From: Cunninghamia lanceolata
Lineage: Eukaryota; Streptophyta; Pinopsida; Cupressales; Cupressaceae
Reading direction: 5' to 3'
DNA: 64,000 bases
Assembly: GCA_027924645.1 (NCBI GenBank)
Contig: BSBN01000254.1
Location: 18,196,001-18,260,000 of the forward strand
The notes below the pieces were generated by a model that was given only the letters and a program-made list of their open reading frames with translations, was not told where the DNA came from and made no database searches. This document shows positions 46,630 through 58,020 of the stretch, piece after piece. The translations under genes were made by a program, and so were the position numbers. Position 1 is the first letter of the stretch. Every line of letters begins with the position of its first letter.

Positions 46630-49409
46630 TCACCACATGGATCTTATGCTCGGAGCTCGTTTGCCTAACAAAGCAGCACATAGAATGACACCGGTAGAGA
46701 ATGAAGAATTAAACAGACATATACATGAATTGTTGAGGAAATTTTTGATTAGAGAAAGTTTGAGTCCTTGTGTAGTACCTGCAGTGTTAACACCTAAGAA
46801 AGATGGAGAATGGAGACTGTGTACAGACTCTAGAGCAATAAACAAGATCACAGTTAAGTATAGATTTCCTTTACCTAGGATGGATGATATCATAGATTGT
46901 TTGAGTGGAGCAAAATATTTCACAAAGATAGATTTGAAGAGTGGATACCACTAGATCAGAATTAGAGAAGGAGATGAATGGAAGATTGCTTTTAAGATAA
47001 ATGAAGGATTGTATGAGTGGTTAGTGATGCCTTTAGGATTGACAAATGCACCAAGTACTTTCATGAGATTGATGAATGAAGTCTTGAAGAAATTCTTGGG
47101 TAAGTTTGTTATTGTATATTTGGATGACATTCTGATTTTTAGGAAGACAAAAGAAGAACATTTGTAGCACCTTAGAGAAGTATTGCAGAGACTGGGAGAA
47201 GAGAAGTTGTTGATAAACATCAAGAAGTGTAGTTTCATGAAGGAAGAATTGGTATACTTGGGATTTGTGATTTCTACGGAAGGATTGAAGATGGACCCTG
47301 AGAAAGTAAAAGTAATAGTTGAATGGCCTACACCAGAGAGTATTGGAGAAGTCAGATCATTTCATGGATTAGCTAGTTTCTACCAGAAGTTCATTAGAAA
47401 TTTTAGTCACAGTTTGTAACCCTATGATAGAGACAATAAGAGGTGACAGAAAAGACTTTAAGTGGACATCAGGAGCAGATAAAAGTTTTGAATTGTTGAA
47501 GCACAAAGTGACAGAACAACATGTGTTGGCATTACCGGATTTCAATAAGGTATTTCAAGTAGATTGTGATGCAAGTGAAAATGTAATTGGAGCAGTGTTA
47601 AGTCAAGAAGGTAGACCTGTAGCATATTTCAGTGACAAGTTGAATGATACATGAAGAAGATATTCAGTTTATGATCAAGAATTCTATGCCATAATTCAAG
47701 CCTTGAAGAAGTGGAGACATTACTTGTTGCCTAAAGAGTTTGTGTTGTATACAGATCATCAAGCTTTACAATATTTGAATAGTCAAGGTAAATTAAATTA
47801 GAGACATGAGATTCTTCAAGTTCATGTAGATTTATACCTTTGTGTTGAAGCATAGGAGTGGAAAATCAAACAAAGTTATAGATGCATTGAGTAGGAGAAG
47901 GAACTTGCTGACAGAGATGAGAATTGAAGTGTTGCGATTTGATGAGTTGAAGAACATGTATGAGGAAGATCTTGATTTTGTAGAACCTTGGAAAGCATGT
48001 AAGGAACTTGTTGTGACAAATAGGAGTAAGTGGTTGGACTATTTCATTCAATAAGATATGTTGCTTAGAGGAAATCAATTATGTATACTTAGGAGTTCAA
48101 TGAGAGACAATTTGATCAAGGAGAAGCATAGTGGTGGATTGGTAGGACATTTTGGCATTGATAAGATAGTGGCTTTGGTAAGTGAAAACTACTTTTGGCC
48201 TTAGATACATAAGGATGTTAGGAGATTTGTGTAGAGTTGTAGAATTTGTCAAGTTGCAAAAGGGAGTAGTCAGAACACTGGATTATATAAACCTTTGACA
48301 ATACCGGAGAAACCTTGGGAAGACCTAAGTATGTATTTTGTAATGGGATTGCCAAAGACATAGAGAGGACATGATTCAATATTTGTAGTGGTGGAAAGAT
48401 TTTCAAAGATGGCACATTTCATACCTTGTAAGAAGACAACTGATGCAATGCATGTAGCTGACCTATTTTTCAAGGAGATTGTAAGATTGCATGGATTACC
48501 TAAGAACATAATTTCATACAGAGACAAGATTTCTTGGATATTTTTGGAAGACACTTTGAAAGAAGATGAAGACAAATTTGAAGTTTAGTTTAGCATTTGA
48601 TCCACAGATTGATGGACAGACAGAGGTAGTGAATAAGAGTTTGGAAAACTTGTTGAGATGTTTGGTGCAGATAATGCAGGAAGTTGGGTTTTGATTCTTT
48701 CACAAGCAGAGTTTGCATACAATAATTCAGTAAATAGGAGTACTGGAAGAACAACTTTTGAGATTGTTATCGGAGTAAACCCTAGAGGAGTGGTAGAGTT
48801 GAGAGATATCAATATGGAAGATAAGAGAAGTGTAGAAGCAGAAGAATTTACAGGACATATGGAGACAATATATAATCAGGTGAAGAAGCATTTGGAGGAG
48901 ATGAACAATAAGTATAAGGAAAAGGCAAATGAGAAGAAGAGACACAAAGAATTTGTAGTTGGAAATGAAGTGATGGTATACTTCAGAAAAGAAAGATTTC
49001 TAGTTGGAACATATAACAAGTTGAAGATGAAGTTTGGACCTTACAGGATACTCAGAAAGTTTGATTCAGGAAATGCATATGAAGTAGTGTTACGAGAGAC
49101 ATTGGGCATATCACCTATTTTCAACATTGCAAACCTATATCAGTATAATGAAGCAGAGTTCAGTGACAGTATTGAAGAAGACTTGAAGAAGCAGTTACCA
49201 CAACAAATATCAGAGCAGATTGAAGACATTTGGATAGCAGAGTTGGATGTAACACTAGAGGCAGACAATACAAAGAATACCTTGTGAAGTGGAAAGGCAG
49301 ACCGGAAGAAGATTCATCATGGCTTTCTTAGGCTGAGGTGGACTGTATTGGTTTTCCTCTAGCCCCAACAAAGTGAGGGACTCACTTTTTTTCAATAACC
49401 TCAGATGTA
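46630..49409 (+). pseudogene. E1 reverse transcriptase, RNase H, integrase and chromodomain (3' half)
   Basis: This piece continues the E1 polyprotein exactly where 32815 stopped. The reverse transcriptase has [36 protein letters not shown] and YLDD at 47117-47128. RNase H has VDCDASENVIGAVLSQEG, YTDHQALQYLNS and DALSRRRN. The integrase has [31 protein letters not shown] and an altered second Asp region (ISYRDKI). The tail has VGTYNKLKMKFGPYRILRKFD. The chromodomain RGRQYKEYLVKWKGRPEEDSSW is at about 49255-49320 in a shifted frame. Frameshifts near 47410, 47810, 48530 and 49250 inactivate it. It is closely related to E2 pol. Confidence 0.9.
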
Positions 49410-50267
49410 TGATGCAAGAGCATCCTTGGTTCAAGAGCAATCTTGCATCAACTAAAAACATTAACATTTCTGTTTATTTGCATTTTAGTTTGTTTCTTTT
49501 CATTTCCCAGTTCAGTTTAGGCAGTTCAGTCAGTAGCAGTTTATGTATTTTGGTCCGCATTCTATCACAATTTTATTTTAGACCTTGCAGAGCTAGACTT
49601 AGCATCTAGATTCATTCATGCACATGATATCCAAAATTTAGAGCATTTGGATTAAGTACTGGTAAGATATCGCTATCAAAAGATCAACTGTTTTCTCATA
49701 ACAAAGCATCCTGATAGTCTCAGGTAATCAACTAAAAGAGAAGACCTACAGAGCATTTCATGACTAGAGAAGTTAAAAGATACATCATTGAATGTTGTTT
49801 GGTTCATGGCCGACCTTCCCTGAGAACCACACATCATTTCATTCACTCACGGAGGAGTTATATTCAATTAGGTCCAACCTACCCATGTACACAGGTTACA
49901 GCTCTTCATTGGAGTTTGTGATCTTCCTTGGCTGATGTAGAGGAATCTTATGTTCCAGAGATGATATATAATAATGTAATAGATACCTAAGAAGGTATAT
50001 TTTGATAGTTGATCATTAGTTCATAGTTGTTAGTTTGAATTCTTTGCAAAGGAGCTTTAAATCCATATCTTATAATTCTGTAATCAGGCCTATGAGCCCT
50101 AATTGTAAGCCCGCATGTTGTCGGCCAGTTTGTATTTGAATTCTATGATATACTGAATGACTAAATCTACATTTGTTTTATATCTTTGATTTGTTTCTAT
50201 TGTTTTTACTCTAGCTGCATGGCTTGGATAGTTCTCCTTGAGGACCCTCCTAACTATGATTGTAGCA
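49410..50267 (+). repeat. LTR D: 3' LTR of gypsy E1
   Basis: The LTR is 858 bases, starting TGATGCAAGAGC, with a decayed end GATTGTAGCA. It pairs with LTR A, not with B or C, as shown by the E2 target duplication. Copia RNase H sequence resumes at 50268. Confidence 0.88.
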
Positions 50268-50465
50268 GGATGCTACAACTATATACTCTACTTATGTTGT
50301 TGATAAGGACACTAAATCTCACTTCTTAAAAAACCATGAGACCAATCTATCTCCCAAAAAGAAAGCTCCACCACTGGTACTTCTTCTACCATCAACACTG
50401 CTAGCCCAATTTGCATCAGTATAGGCACTCAGGGAAAATTCATCATCTTTTTGATACCACGATCT
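50268..50465 (-). pseudogene. Copia RNase H, N-terminal part
   Basis: The minus-strand reading is [45 protein letters not shown], a stop, then DLVSLSTT and EYIVVAS. YTDANWA carries the first catalytic Asp of Copia RNase H. The domain is split from its C-terminus (29662-29967) by gypsy E1 and from the reverse transcriptase by the TRIM. Confidence 0.9.
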
Positions 50466-50825
50466 TGTTAGCAAGATGGTTGTCATTGCACTAGAAGATT
50501 GACCTGTTAATGCCTGATACAACTACCAAAGTTAATGACTCCATGGGAGGTTGTTAAGCCAAGCACTATGCTGCATAGCACAAGGAGACCAAGGGCACAC
50601 ACCTTGCAACAATCCCCCTAGCACAAGCGAGGGGTTTGAACCCAGGACCTAGGCTCTGATACCAATTGTTAGCAAGACGGTTGTTGTTGCACCAAAAGAT
50701 CAACCTATTAATGCCTGATACAACCGCCAAAGTTAATAAATCCATGGGAGGCAGTTAAGCCTTGTCATGAACCCAAGTGTTGTGCTACACAACACAAGGA
50801 GACCAAGGGCACACACCTTGCAACA
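50466..50825 (-). mobile_element. TRIM (miniature LTR element) inside Copia pol
   Basis: Two direct repeats, 50466-50611 (146 bases) and 50667-50825 (159 bases), run from TGTTAGCAAGA to CCTTGCAACA on the plus strand. Only 55 bases separate them. That interior holds, on the minus strand, TGGTATCAGAGC (plus-strand complement at 50653-50664) and a GCTAGGGGGAT purine tract against the other repeat. Flanks GATCT (50461-50465) and GATCC (50826-50830) form a 5-base duplication with one mismatch. Removing the TRIM restores the Copia reading ...KYGSWYQKDD. No coding capacity; it would be mobilised in trans. Confidence 0.9.
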
Positions 50826-50830
50826 GATCC

Positions 50831-51757
50831 ATATTTTGAAGTTCTCTTCAAATATCTAAAGTTCCTTTTGATTGCCTTCACATGTGTTTCTTTTGGATCA
50901 ACTTGAAATCTTGCAACCATGCAAACAACTTGCATAATGTTAGGCCTTGATGATGCTAAGTACAATAGGCTCCCTATCATAGACCTATACAGAATCTGAT
51001 CAGCCTGAGGTGACTCATCATCCTTACTCAAATGGCAACCTATTACCATAGGAGTACTCACTGGTTTGTTGTCTTCCATACCAAATTTATTCAACATCTC
51101 CTTTACATACTTTGCTTGAGAGATAAATATACCTTCATTTGATTGAGCAATTTGGAATCCAAGAAATAATGATAGCTCACCTATCATAAACGTTTCAAAT
51201 TCCTTTTGCATCTCTTCAACAAACTTCTTATACATTTCACCATTGCCACCAAAGATTATATCATCAACATACACAACAACTATTAGAATTTTTTCATCCT
51301 CAATTTTGATATAAAGATTACTATCTGTGGTACCTTTCTTGAAGCCCTACTGGAGTAGGTACTTGTCCAACCTTGCATACCAAGTCCTAGGGGCTTGTTT
51401 GAGACCATACAAAGCCTTTTTAAGTCTGCATACCATGTTCAGATATTCTGATAACTGAAATCCATCGGGCTGCTCTATGTAGACTTCTTCTTCTAAGTCA
51501 CCATTCAAGAAAGCAAATTTGACATTCATTTGATATACCTTGAATCCCTTGTGAACTGCAAATGTAAGAAACATCCCGATTGCTTCCATTCTTGCCAAAG
51601 AAGCAAATGTATCCTCAAAATCAATTCCTTCCACTTGTGAATATCCTTTGCAGACCAGCCTTTCTTTGTTTCTCACCACTTCTCCATCTTCATTCAATTT
51701 ATTTCTAAACACCCATTTTGTCCCTATCACATTTTTGTTTGCGGGCCTAGGCACCAA
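50831..51757 (-). pseudogene. Copia reverse transcriptase
   Basis: Minus-strand RVT_2-type reverse transcriptase. It starts [24 protein letters not shown] (near 51750), continues with [37 protein letters not shown] and [14 protein letters not shown], then a stop at about 51345, and the catalytic YVDD at 51260-51271. The 3' part has LSLFLGFQIAQS and LLYLASSRPNI. It ends in YLKRTSKYG at the TRIM. The YVDD catalytic motif is intact, but stops make the chain non-functional. Confidence 0.92.
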
Positions 51758-52111
51758 TTCCCAAGTCTAGTTTTTCTCTATCTGATTTAGTTCTTCTTTC
51801 ATTTATATGATTTAGTTCTTCTTTCATTACTTGTATCCATCCTTCATCCTTTCTAGCATCAGCAAAAGTTTTAGGCTCTATCTTAGATAGTAATGAGAAG
51901 TTTTCATGTTCATTTGTCCTTGAAAATCCTCTTCTAGTCTGCACTCCTTCATTCTTGTCTCCAATTATCTGATCTTCTGAGTGATTCATCTGAACATACT
52001 TGGCAAGGGTCTTGGTGACTTTCTCTTGTGTTTCTTCCTTTTCTTCAACTTTTTCTTCTTCTTCTTCTTCTATGCAAGAAGGTTCATCTAACAAATAGTC
52101 TTCTTGCTCAT
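51758..52111 (-). pseudogene. Copia integrase-RT linker (acidic)
   Basis: This minus-strand segment is rich in Glu (EEEEEEKVEEKEE near 52040) followed by a RRGFSRTNEHENFSLLSK stretch and the pre-RT motif FADARKDEGWIQVMKEEL. Linkers of this type join integrase and reverse transcriptase in Copia polyproteins. A small duplication of TTTAGTTCTTCTTTCAT near 51785-51825 has disturbed the frame. Confidence 0.75.
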
Positions 52112-53156
52112 ATGTGATTTACTGTGACTCTTCATCAACCCTAACATTTGTACTCTCAACTATCTTCCTCAATCTTTTATTGTAGCACCTGTAGGCTTTT
52201 CTCCTAATTGAGTATCCAAGAAAGATTCCTTCATCAAATATTGAATCAAATTTTCCCAAACCTTCTTCATCTCTTTTGATGTAGCATTTGCTTCCAAAAA
52301 CTCTTAAGTACTTGGCAGATGCTAGTCTTCCATACCATAGCTCATAAGGAGTCTTAGTGTTGTTCACATTTAGTTGTCCTCTGTTAAGGATATATACAGC
52401 AGTATGGACTCCTTCTCTCCAATATATATCAAGCAACTTATCTTCACTCAGCATTGTTCTTGTCATCTCCTGAATAGTTATATTCTTTCTTTCCACTACT
52501 CCATTTTGATGAGGAGTTATAGCAATAGATAGATGCCTCTTTATTCCATGTTCTTCACAAAATTCCTCAAACTCATTTGATGAAATTTATCCACCTCTAT
52601 CAAACCCTAAACACTTGATTCTAGCATTCATTTCATTTTCAACCATGGATTCAAAAATCTTAAACCTACTAAAAGCTTTTGATTTCTCTTTCAAGAAAGT
52701 AACCCTTGTCATCCTAGAGAAATCATCAATGAGAAACATGAAATACCTCTCACCTTGTAGACTCTTTATCTTGATAGGTCCGCACAAATCGATATGGATT
52801 AGTTCCAATGGCCTTGTAGAAGAATACTCTTTGGTCTTGAATCTTATCCCAGTTTGTTTCACAATCTGACCTTCTTTGCATAAAGTGCTTGCAAGCTCGA
52901 TAATCTTTGGCATGTCTCTTATTGATTGTATGGATTTAATCTTCACAAGATTGTCAAAGTTAATGTGTCCCATCTTCTTGTGCCATGGCCAGCATTCATT
53001 TGTTTGTCCTAGAAGATAACTTCTTTCCTTAACACCTTTTAGGTTATACAAGTTGTTTTCTGTCTTGGCACCTTCTGCCACCAATTTACCAGACTTTGCA
53101 CTTCTGATTTCACACCCTTGATCATGAAATATGAGATTGTATCCTTTGTTGCACAT
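52112..53156 (-). pseudogene. Copia GAG-pre-integrase and integrase core
   Basis: On the minus strand, CWPWHKKMGHINFDNL (near 52980) is the HHCC pre-integrase domain, ending TLCKEGQIVKQ. The core shows LELIHIDLCGPIKIKS, YFMFLIDDFSRMTRV, GFDRGG before a stop (the canonical Asp-Asn-Gly-Gly-Glu region is altered), and ITPHQNGVVERKN with the catalytic Glu. RVFGSKCYIKRDEE and FLGYS follow. The integrase inserts element cDNA. The domain is recognisable throughout but interrupted by stops near 52590. Confidence 0.92.
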
Positions 53157-53159
53157 CTG

Positions 53160-53400
53160 AATTACACTAATAAGATTATGCTTGAGGCTTTCTACATAAA
53201 GAACATATTCTATCCTAGATTTTCCATCAATACTTATGGTGCCTTTTCCACAAATCTTTGCAGATCAATTGTCTCCAAACCTGACCGATCCACCATTCCA
53301 CTTAACAATATTGATGAATTTTCTCTTATCACTTGTCATGTGGCTTGTACATCCATTGTCTATCACCTAGATATTTTCTTTTCTTAGAGAATGAAATGTT
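53160..53400 (-). pseudogene. Copia protease
   Basis: The minus-strand reading is VIDNGCTSHMTSDKRKF, then WNGGSVRFGDN, GKGTISIDGKS and HNLISVIQMC. It matches the Copia aspartic protease, which normally has DSGCSxHMTG. Here Ser is replaced by Asn next to the catalytic Asp. Several stops precede and interrupt it. Confidence 0.85.
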
Positions 53401-53479
53401 GTTTGGACAATCATTAATTTTCAACTTCATTGTTTGTCTCCTGTCTTTTGGAAGAGTCACTCTCCTTGTCTTTCTCATC

Positions 53480-54984
53480 AACATCTATCATCTAAGATTC
53501 TGATTTTGCTAATCCACTCCTACAATATCTTGCAATTTATCCAAAATAGTTGCAAATATGACATACCACCTTGACATTCATTAGTGAAGCAAGAGGATTC
53601 ATACTTACAAAATTCCTTCCATTCATGCTAGACTTGCACCCCATAGCCTTATGACCATATCTATTGCAAATAAAACAATAACCAAAGAATGCATAATTGA
53701 ACCTATTTATGAAGCTCTGTCTTGTATGGAAAGGCCTTCCATACCTTCTTCTTTGGAACATGACAGGACTAAGATTTGCTCCTTTAGGGTCATCCAAACT
53801 TCTAAACTTTGCTTTCTCCAATTCCTTTTTGAGTGATAGGATTTATTTCTCAAGTTTTGTGCATTCATTTGTCTTAGCTTCAATTAGGGATTTTTGTTCT
53901 TTGACCTCTTTCTTTGCACATTCCAAGTCTTCAAGAGGAGAACTAGGTTCACCTTCAAAATCAACGTCACATTCTTTTTCATCTTCAATCTTATCGAAAC
54001 CATCAGAGATCACCATAGCCATTAATAGAGATTCTCCTCTATCATAATCTAATGAGTAGTGATCTGCATCTTCTAAGGAGCTATAGTCTTCTTTTGAAAG
54101 AAGATTCCTTTTGAAATTGTTTCTTTTGAAACCCTTGCTACTATTTTCATTTTCTCCAAAAGGACATTTAGAAGCATAATAACCTATTCTTCCACATTTA
54201 AAACATTTGAAAGGTAACATACCTTTATACTTGTCTGAACCCTTCTTCAGTTTTCTCACAAAGTTTACTTCTTCTTCCTTAGACTCATTGTATGAACTAG
54301 ATGTTCCTTCTTTCTTAACAGCTTTGAAAGTAGCTTCTCTTTTGGATATACCTTGGACTTCATTTCTCATCTCATAGGTAGTGAGGGACCCAAACAACTC
54401 TTCCATGGTAAGTGTCTTCATATCTTTGGCTTCTTCAATTGTAGAAACTTTTGAATAAAACTTGTGAGGGAGAGTTCTCAGGACTTTCTTCACAACCACT
54501 GACTCACTCACATCTTCACCTAGATTTTTGATTCCATTTACAGCTTCATCCAATCAGAGCAAATAGCTAGCTATGTTCTCATCTTCTTTCATCCTTAGAT
54601 TCTCAAACATTGCTCTGTAAGTTTGTAATCGTGCTTTCTTTACACTGTCATTTTCTTCATAGAGATTCTTGAGTTTATCCCATATCTCCTTGGTTGTCTT
54701 ACACCGCACTACCTTGACAAGTTTTGAACTAGTTAAACCACTCAAGATAGCATTCTTGGCAAGTTAGCATTGTTTCCATGTGCTTTCTTCTCATCTAGAT
54801 CTGTAATAGGGTGAACAGGTTCAATATAAGGATCCTTTATAGCTCTCCAAACATAATACCCTAGAGAGGTAAGATAGGCTTCCATCCTTACACTCCAGAA
54901 AGCATAGTTACTTCCATCAAATACTGGTGCTTTTGAAGAGGACTCTCTCTAAGCCATGTGTTCTACACCAATATCTACCTTCAT
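53480..54984 (-). pseudogene. Copia gag (UBN2 type, several zinc knuckles)
   Basis: From ATG 54984 (minus) the start carries KAPVFDGSNYAFWSVRMEAY, the DUF4219 entry of Copia Gag. After a frameshift near 54770 the UBN2 domain follows (KLVKVVRCKTTKEIWDKLK, MFENLRMKEDENIASYL, VLRTLPHKFYSKV). A knuckle CFKCGRIGYYASKC (His changed to Tyr) lies near 54190-54230. An acidic segment and a coiled coil follow, then a second knuckle CFICNRYGHKAMGC near 53670, and a third, decayed, CHICNYFG...YC near 53530. The multi-knuckle SIRE-like Gag resembles ORF1 at 10291. Confidence 0.9.
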
Positions 54985-55009
54985 TTGTTAGGTTGCACCA
55001 AGGAACTCG

Positions 55010-55021
55010 GCTCTGATACCA
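55010..55021 (-). promoter_or_regulatory. Primer-binding site of the minus-strand Copia
   Basis: On the minus strand TGGTATCAGAGC lies 2 bases after the 5' LTR end and is complementary to initiator tRNA-Met. It fixes element orientation. Confidence 0.92.
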
Positions 55022-55023
55022 AT

Positions 55024-57009
55024 TGTTACAACACTTTGATATACTGAGAGGTGAGTGAATCAATATATACCACAAATTAATCCAATTCAACTTTTATATT
55101 CAAAAATTTCTATTGCCTTAAACAGATAAACAAATAACGTAGCAATTCAAAACATAATCACACAATCACACAACCATAACACCATATTTACATGTAAAAC
55201 CCTGGAGAGGAAAAACCATAGTGAGCAAGCTACTTGGATCTACTGTCCAAATCCAGCCTCACAAATAAAAACAAGATTACAATAGGTTTTATGGGCTACA
55301 ACCCAAAGGAAGCTACAACTCCCTAATACATTGTTTTATGGCTACAACCAAAGGAAGATACAACTCCCTAAAGTACTACAACACTTGCAGAAAGATGATA
55401 CAACCTATGTACAAGAAACTTGACAAAATTTGTTGCTCAACCACCTCCACAACATCAACACCTTCACTTTGACATATATCTTCAACCCCTCTGCTCAACG
55501 AACTCTACTCCCTTCAACACACTTCCACACACACAAATACTCACATCCACACTCACACTTACTTCCTCGCACCCTCACACATACTCACACTCTTCATACC
55601 AAACAAGATCTTTCATTTATATCCTCCACAAGCTTCAATATATTTCTCCTTCATCGGCCAATATGAAATGTGTATCATGAAACGTGCAATGGCCACAACA
55701 AGTTGGCACCCAAAATCATGTAGAGATCTAATGTGGTTCAAACCAAGTAATAATTAGGACCTACTTCATCTTAACACACCTCTCCACACTGGCTCACACT
55801 TCCAAGTACGCAACACAATCACAAAAGCACACTAAGTCAGCCCAGCAAACACTTAACCTCTTATGCATTAGCTCCAGACCTAAAGCGGTATCAAAGAACC
55901 CAAATAGCATCATGTGGTTCACTTCTCATACATTATATGACTTTCAAAAACATTCTCATATAGTCCTTTCACAACTTCATGTTACTTCCTACTGGCATAA
56001 ATAAATAGACACTGAACCCAACATTCTCTTCCAGCTCTGATTACACTGTCTTGATATATAACATTAAAAAATAGATTTGTGGTACTCCTCAACACTTGAA
56101 TCTTGAAATGAGAAAACATATAGACACTCTGAACTCAACCTCCAAACAACAAATCCAAATAATGTAATGCAGTGAAATGCAGTGGCTTTCACATACTCCT
56201 CCTGACAACCCTAATCAGCAATATGATATGTCTTTACTCTACTGACTCTAGAGAACCTCTATGGTACATCTTATCATCTGAAACTTGAATATAACATGCT
56301 TATCATCTCTATCTAGTTATCCTCCAAGCTGCAACATTACATCTTCAAATGTAGAGAAATGTGGAGCATTCCTCTGACTCTTTGTCTGCAACAACATTGA
56401 ACCATTGTCTTCACTCTGCTAGCTCTGGAATCTTCTACAGTAAATTCTATGCTCTAAAATTAGGAACATACATACTTCACACTTGTCTCTATCTAACTTC
56501 CCAACTACAAGGCCATACCTTCAAATGTGGAGGAATGCAGAGCATTCTACCGATCTTCTTCAATACAACTTTTAGTGCGTTGGATTGTCTGAAACCTTTT
56601 ACACTTTTTTTGAAATCTTAAGCAATATTTTTCATCAAAAAATAAGGAATACATAATTCACCATATCAGAGACTATAATCACAACACCATACACAATAAT
56701 CACATCTCTTTGCATCATAAACAAGAAACCACAACTTCTTCATATCAGCAAACTCTTCATCCTATCAATTTTTACCTATCCATGAACTTCATAAGATAAG
56801 GTACAACTATGTACAGATGATACTAATCAAATAGTATGCTCATGACATTTATCACCATATCCTTCACCACACAATTTTGATCATCACTCCTTTATTTGCT
56901 TCTCTGAAGTACTCCTTGCCATCTTCTTCACTTCACAATACCTCTGATCATTAGATGCAAACTTCCACAACACTGCTTTGTTGACATCAATGATAACACA
57001 TATGCAACA
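55024..57009 (-). repeat. 5' LTR of the minus-strand Copia
   Basis: The LTR is 1,986 bases, aligned with 27440-29410. It ends on the plus strand with ATATGCAACA, an intact TG...CA end, before the GTTCT duplication. The copies differ by scattered substitutions and small indels, indicating an old insertion. Confidence 0.92.
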
Positions 57010-57014
57010 GTTCT

Positions 57015-58020
57015 TGGTAGGACAGTATATTTTAGATGGGATTGTAGTGTCCCATGAGTTGATTCACTCTATCAAACTTAAAAAAGAAGGATGGGTTGGT
57101 GTTAAAATTGGATATGGATACGACTTACGATATAGTCTCATGGTCATTTTTCTTATCAATCCTCCAAATTAGAGAACGTCACCCATCTTTAGTTTAGAAA
57201 TGATACTTTACTCTTTGGGGAGTATAACATTTAGGAGGTGAAAGGCATCAAGAAGGTACAAGATTTCTATAAACTAGCTGATAATCAAAAGTTGAACAAA
57301 AACAAATTCAATATTTTTTTTCCTCGAGGAGTTTGGGGAAGACTCATTTAATATTTGTAGAATAATATGATTTGAGTGGGCTACTCTACCTTTCTCATAC
57401 TTGGGAATGCCATTGGTGGAAAGATGAGTCCTTTTAAAAGAATGGAAATTGATGGTGGATTTTGTATAGAATAAACTTTCCTCTTGGAAAGGAAAATGGT
57501 TATCTCTAGTCAAGAAAATTCTTCTTACATCTCTTGCTGCCATCCCTATCTACTACATGTCTATTTTCCAACCCCCCAACAAGATTGCTAAGGTCATCTC
57601 AGACTTGTAGAGGACGTTTTTATGGAGAGGTATAGAGGAAAATAGGAAATTCAATTTGGTAAAGTGGGAAGTCCTCTACATAGATTAAAAAGATGGGTGA
57701 TTAGGGAATAGGGACTATAGAAAAAAGAATAAAGCATTGAGGATGAGGCTCATATAGAGAATGCACTGTGAGAGGAATAAATTGTGGATTAGGGTTCTAC
57801 ATGCAGATACATCAGGTAAAATGATTATGACAATGTTTTTCTATAGTATTCCATCACTAGAGGCTCTAGCATTTGGAATTTTTTGAGGCAATATAGAGAA
57901 ATTATTATCAAGGACTTAAGATGGAAGCTAAATGATGGGAAGATAATCCTCTTCTAGAACTTGCCTTGGATTAAGGACAAGCTCATTGGTAAGGAATCTA
58001 AATTTATAGAAATAGTGTCA
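57015..58020 (+). pseudogene. LINE fragment d: reverse transcriptase core to C-terminus
   Basis: It resumes with QYILDGIVVSHELIHSIKLKKEGWVGVKI, continuing the RT from 27434. An internal deletion removes most of the palm. The catalytic FADD region reads RNDTLLFGE near 57205, so the first catalytic Asp is lost. Next come GIKKVQDFYKLADNQK, LPFSYLGMPL (near 57390), SSWKGKWLSLVKKILLTSLAAIPIYYMS (shown here in part: WKGKWLS, IPIYYMS), FLWRGIEENRKFNLVKWE and C-terminal LWIRVLH. The 3' end of the LINE is cut off by the gypsy LTR at 58021. Confidence 0.88.

Larger units (their letters stand above)
29968..50267 (+). mobile_element. Chromodomain Ty3/gypsy element E1 (host of E2 and E3)
   Basis: The outer LTRs (29968-30807 and 49410-50267) belong to one family. 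The interior is split: gag and protease at 31009-32815, and reverse transcriptase to chromodomain at 46630-49390. The break is an insertion of a second family member (E2) with duplication ATCAG. E1 lies inside the Copia RNase H, which is cut between EYIVVAS and TQVLWM. No clean target duplication was found for E1, and about six Copia bases appear lost or altered at the junction. Confidence 0.88.
27440..57009 (-). mobile_element. SIRE-like Copia retrotransposon (minus strand) with nested inserts
   Basis: LTRs at 27440-29410 and 55024-57009 (about 1.98 kb) are flanked by the exact duplication GTTCT at 27435-27439 and 57010-57014. Removing the element rejoins LINE reverse transcriptase sequence in register. 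Read on the minus strand the order is gag, protease, integrase, reverse transcriptase, RNase H, the Copia order. The element is interrupted by a TRIM (50466-50825) and by gypsy E1 with its own nested elements (29968-50267), leaving about 8.9 kb of its own sequence. Many stops make it inactive. Confidence 0.95.

Noticed and set aside
29968..50267. Tandem array of gypsy elements sharing LTRs
   Set aside because: The ATCAG duplication and the split polyprotein show one element nested in another, not unequal-crossover tandems.
50610..50664. tRNA gene, suggested by GGTTTGAACCC and CTCTGATACCA
   Set aside because: Only the primer-site complement and a short T-arm-like string are present. There is no D arm or anticodon arm; it is the interior of the TRIM.
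50466..50825. Cassandra-type TRIM with a 5S rRNA promoter, suggested by GCAGTTAAGCC in the LTR
   Set aside because: Only about ten bases resemble 5S rRNA. The box A, IE and box C arrangement of a 5S gene is not present, and the LTR is too short for the family.
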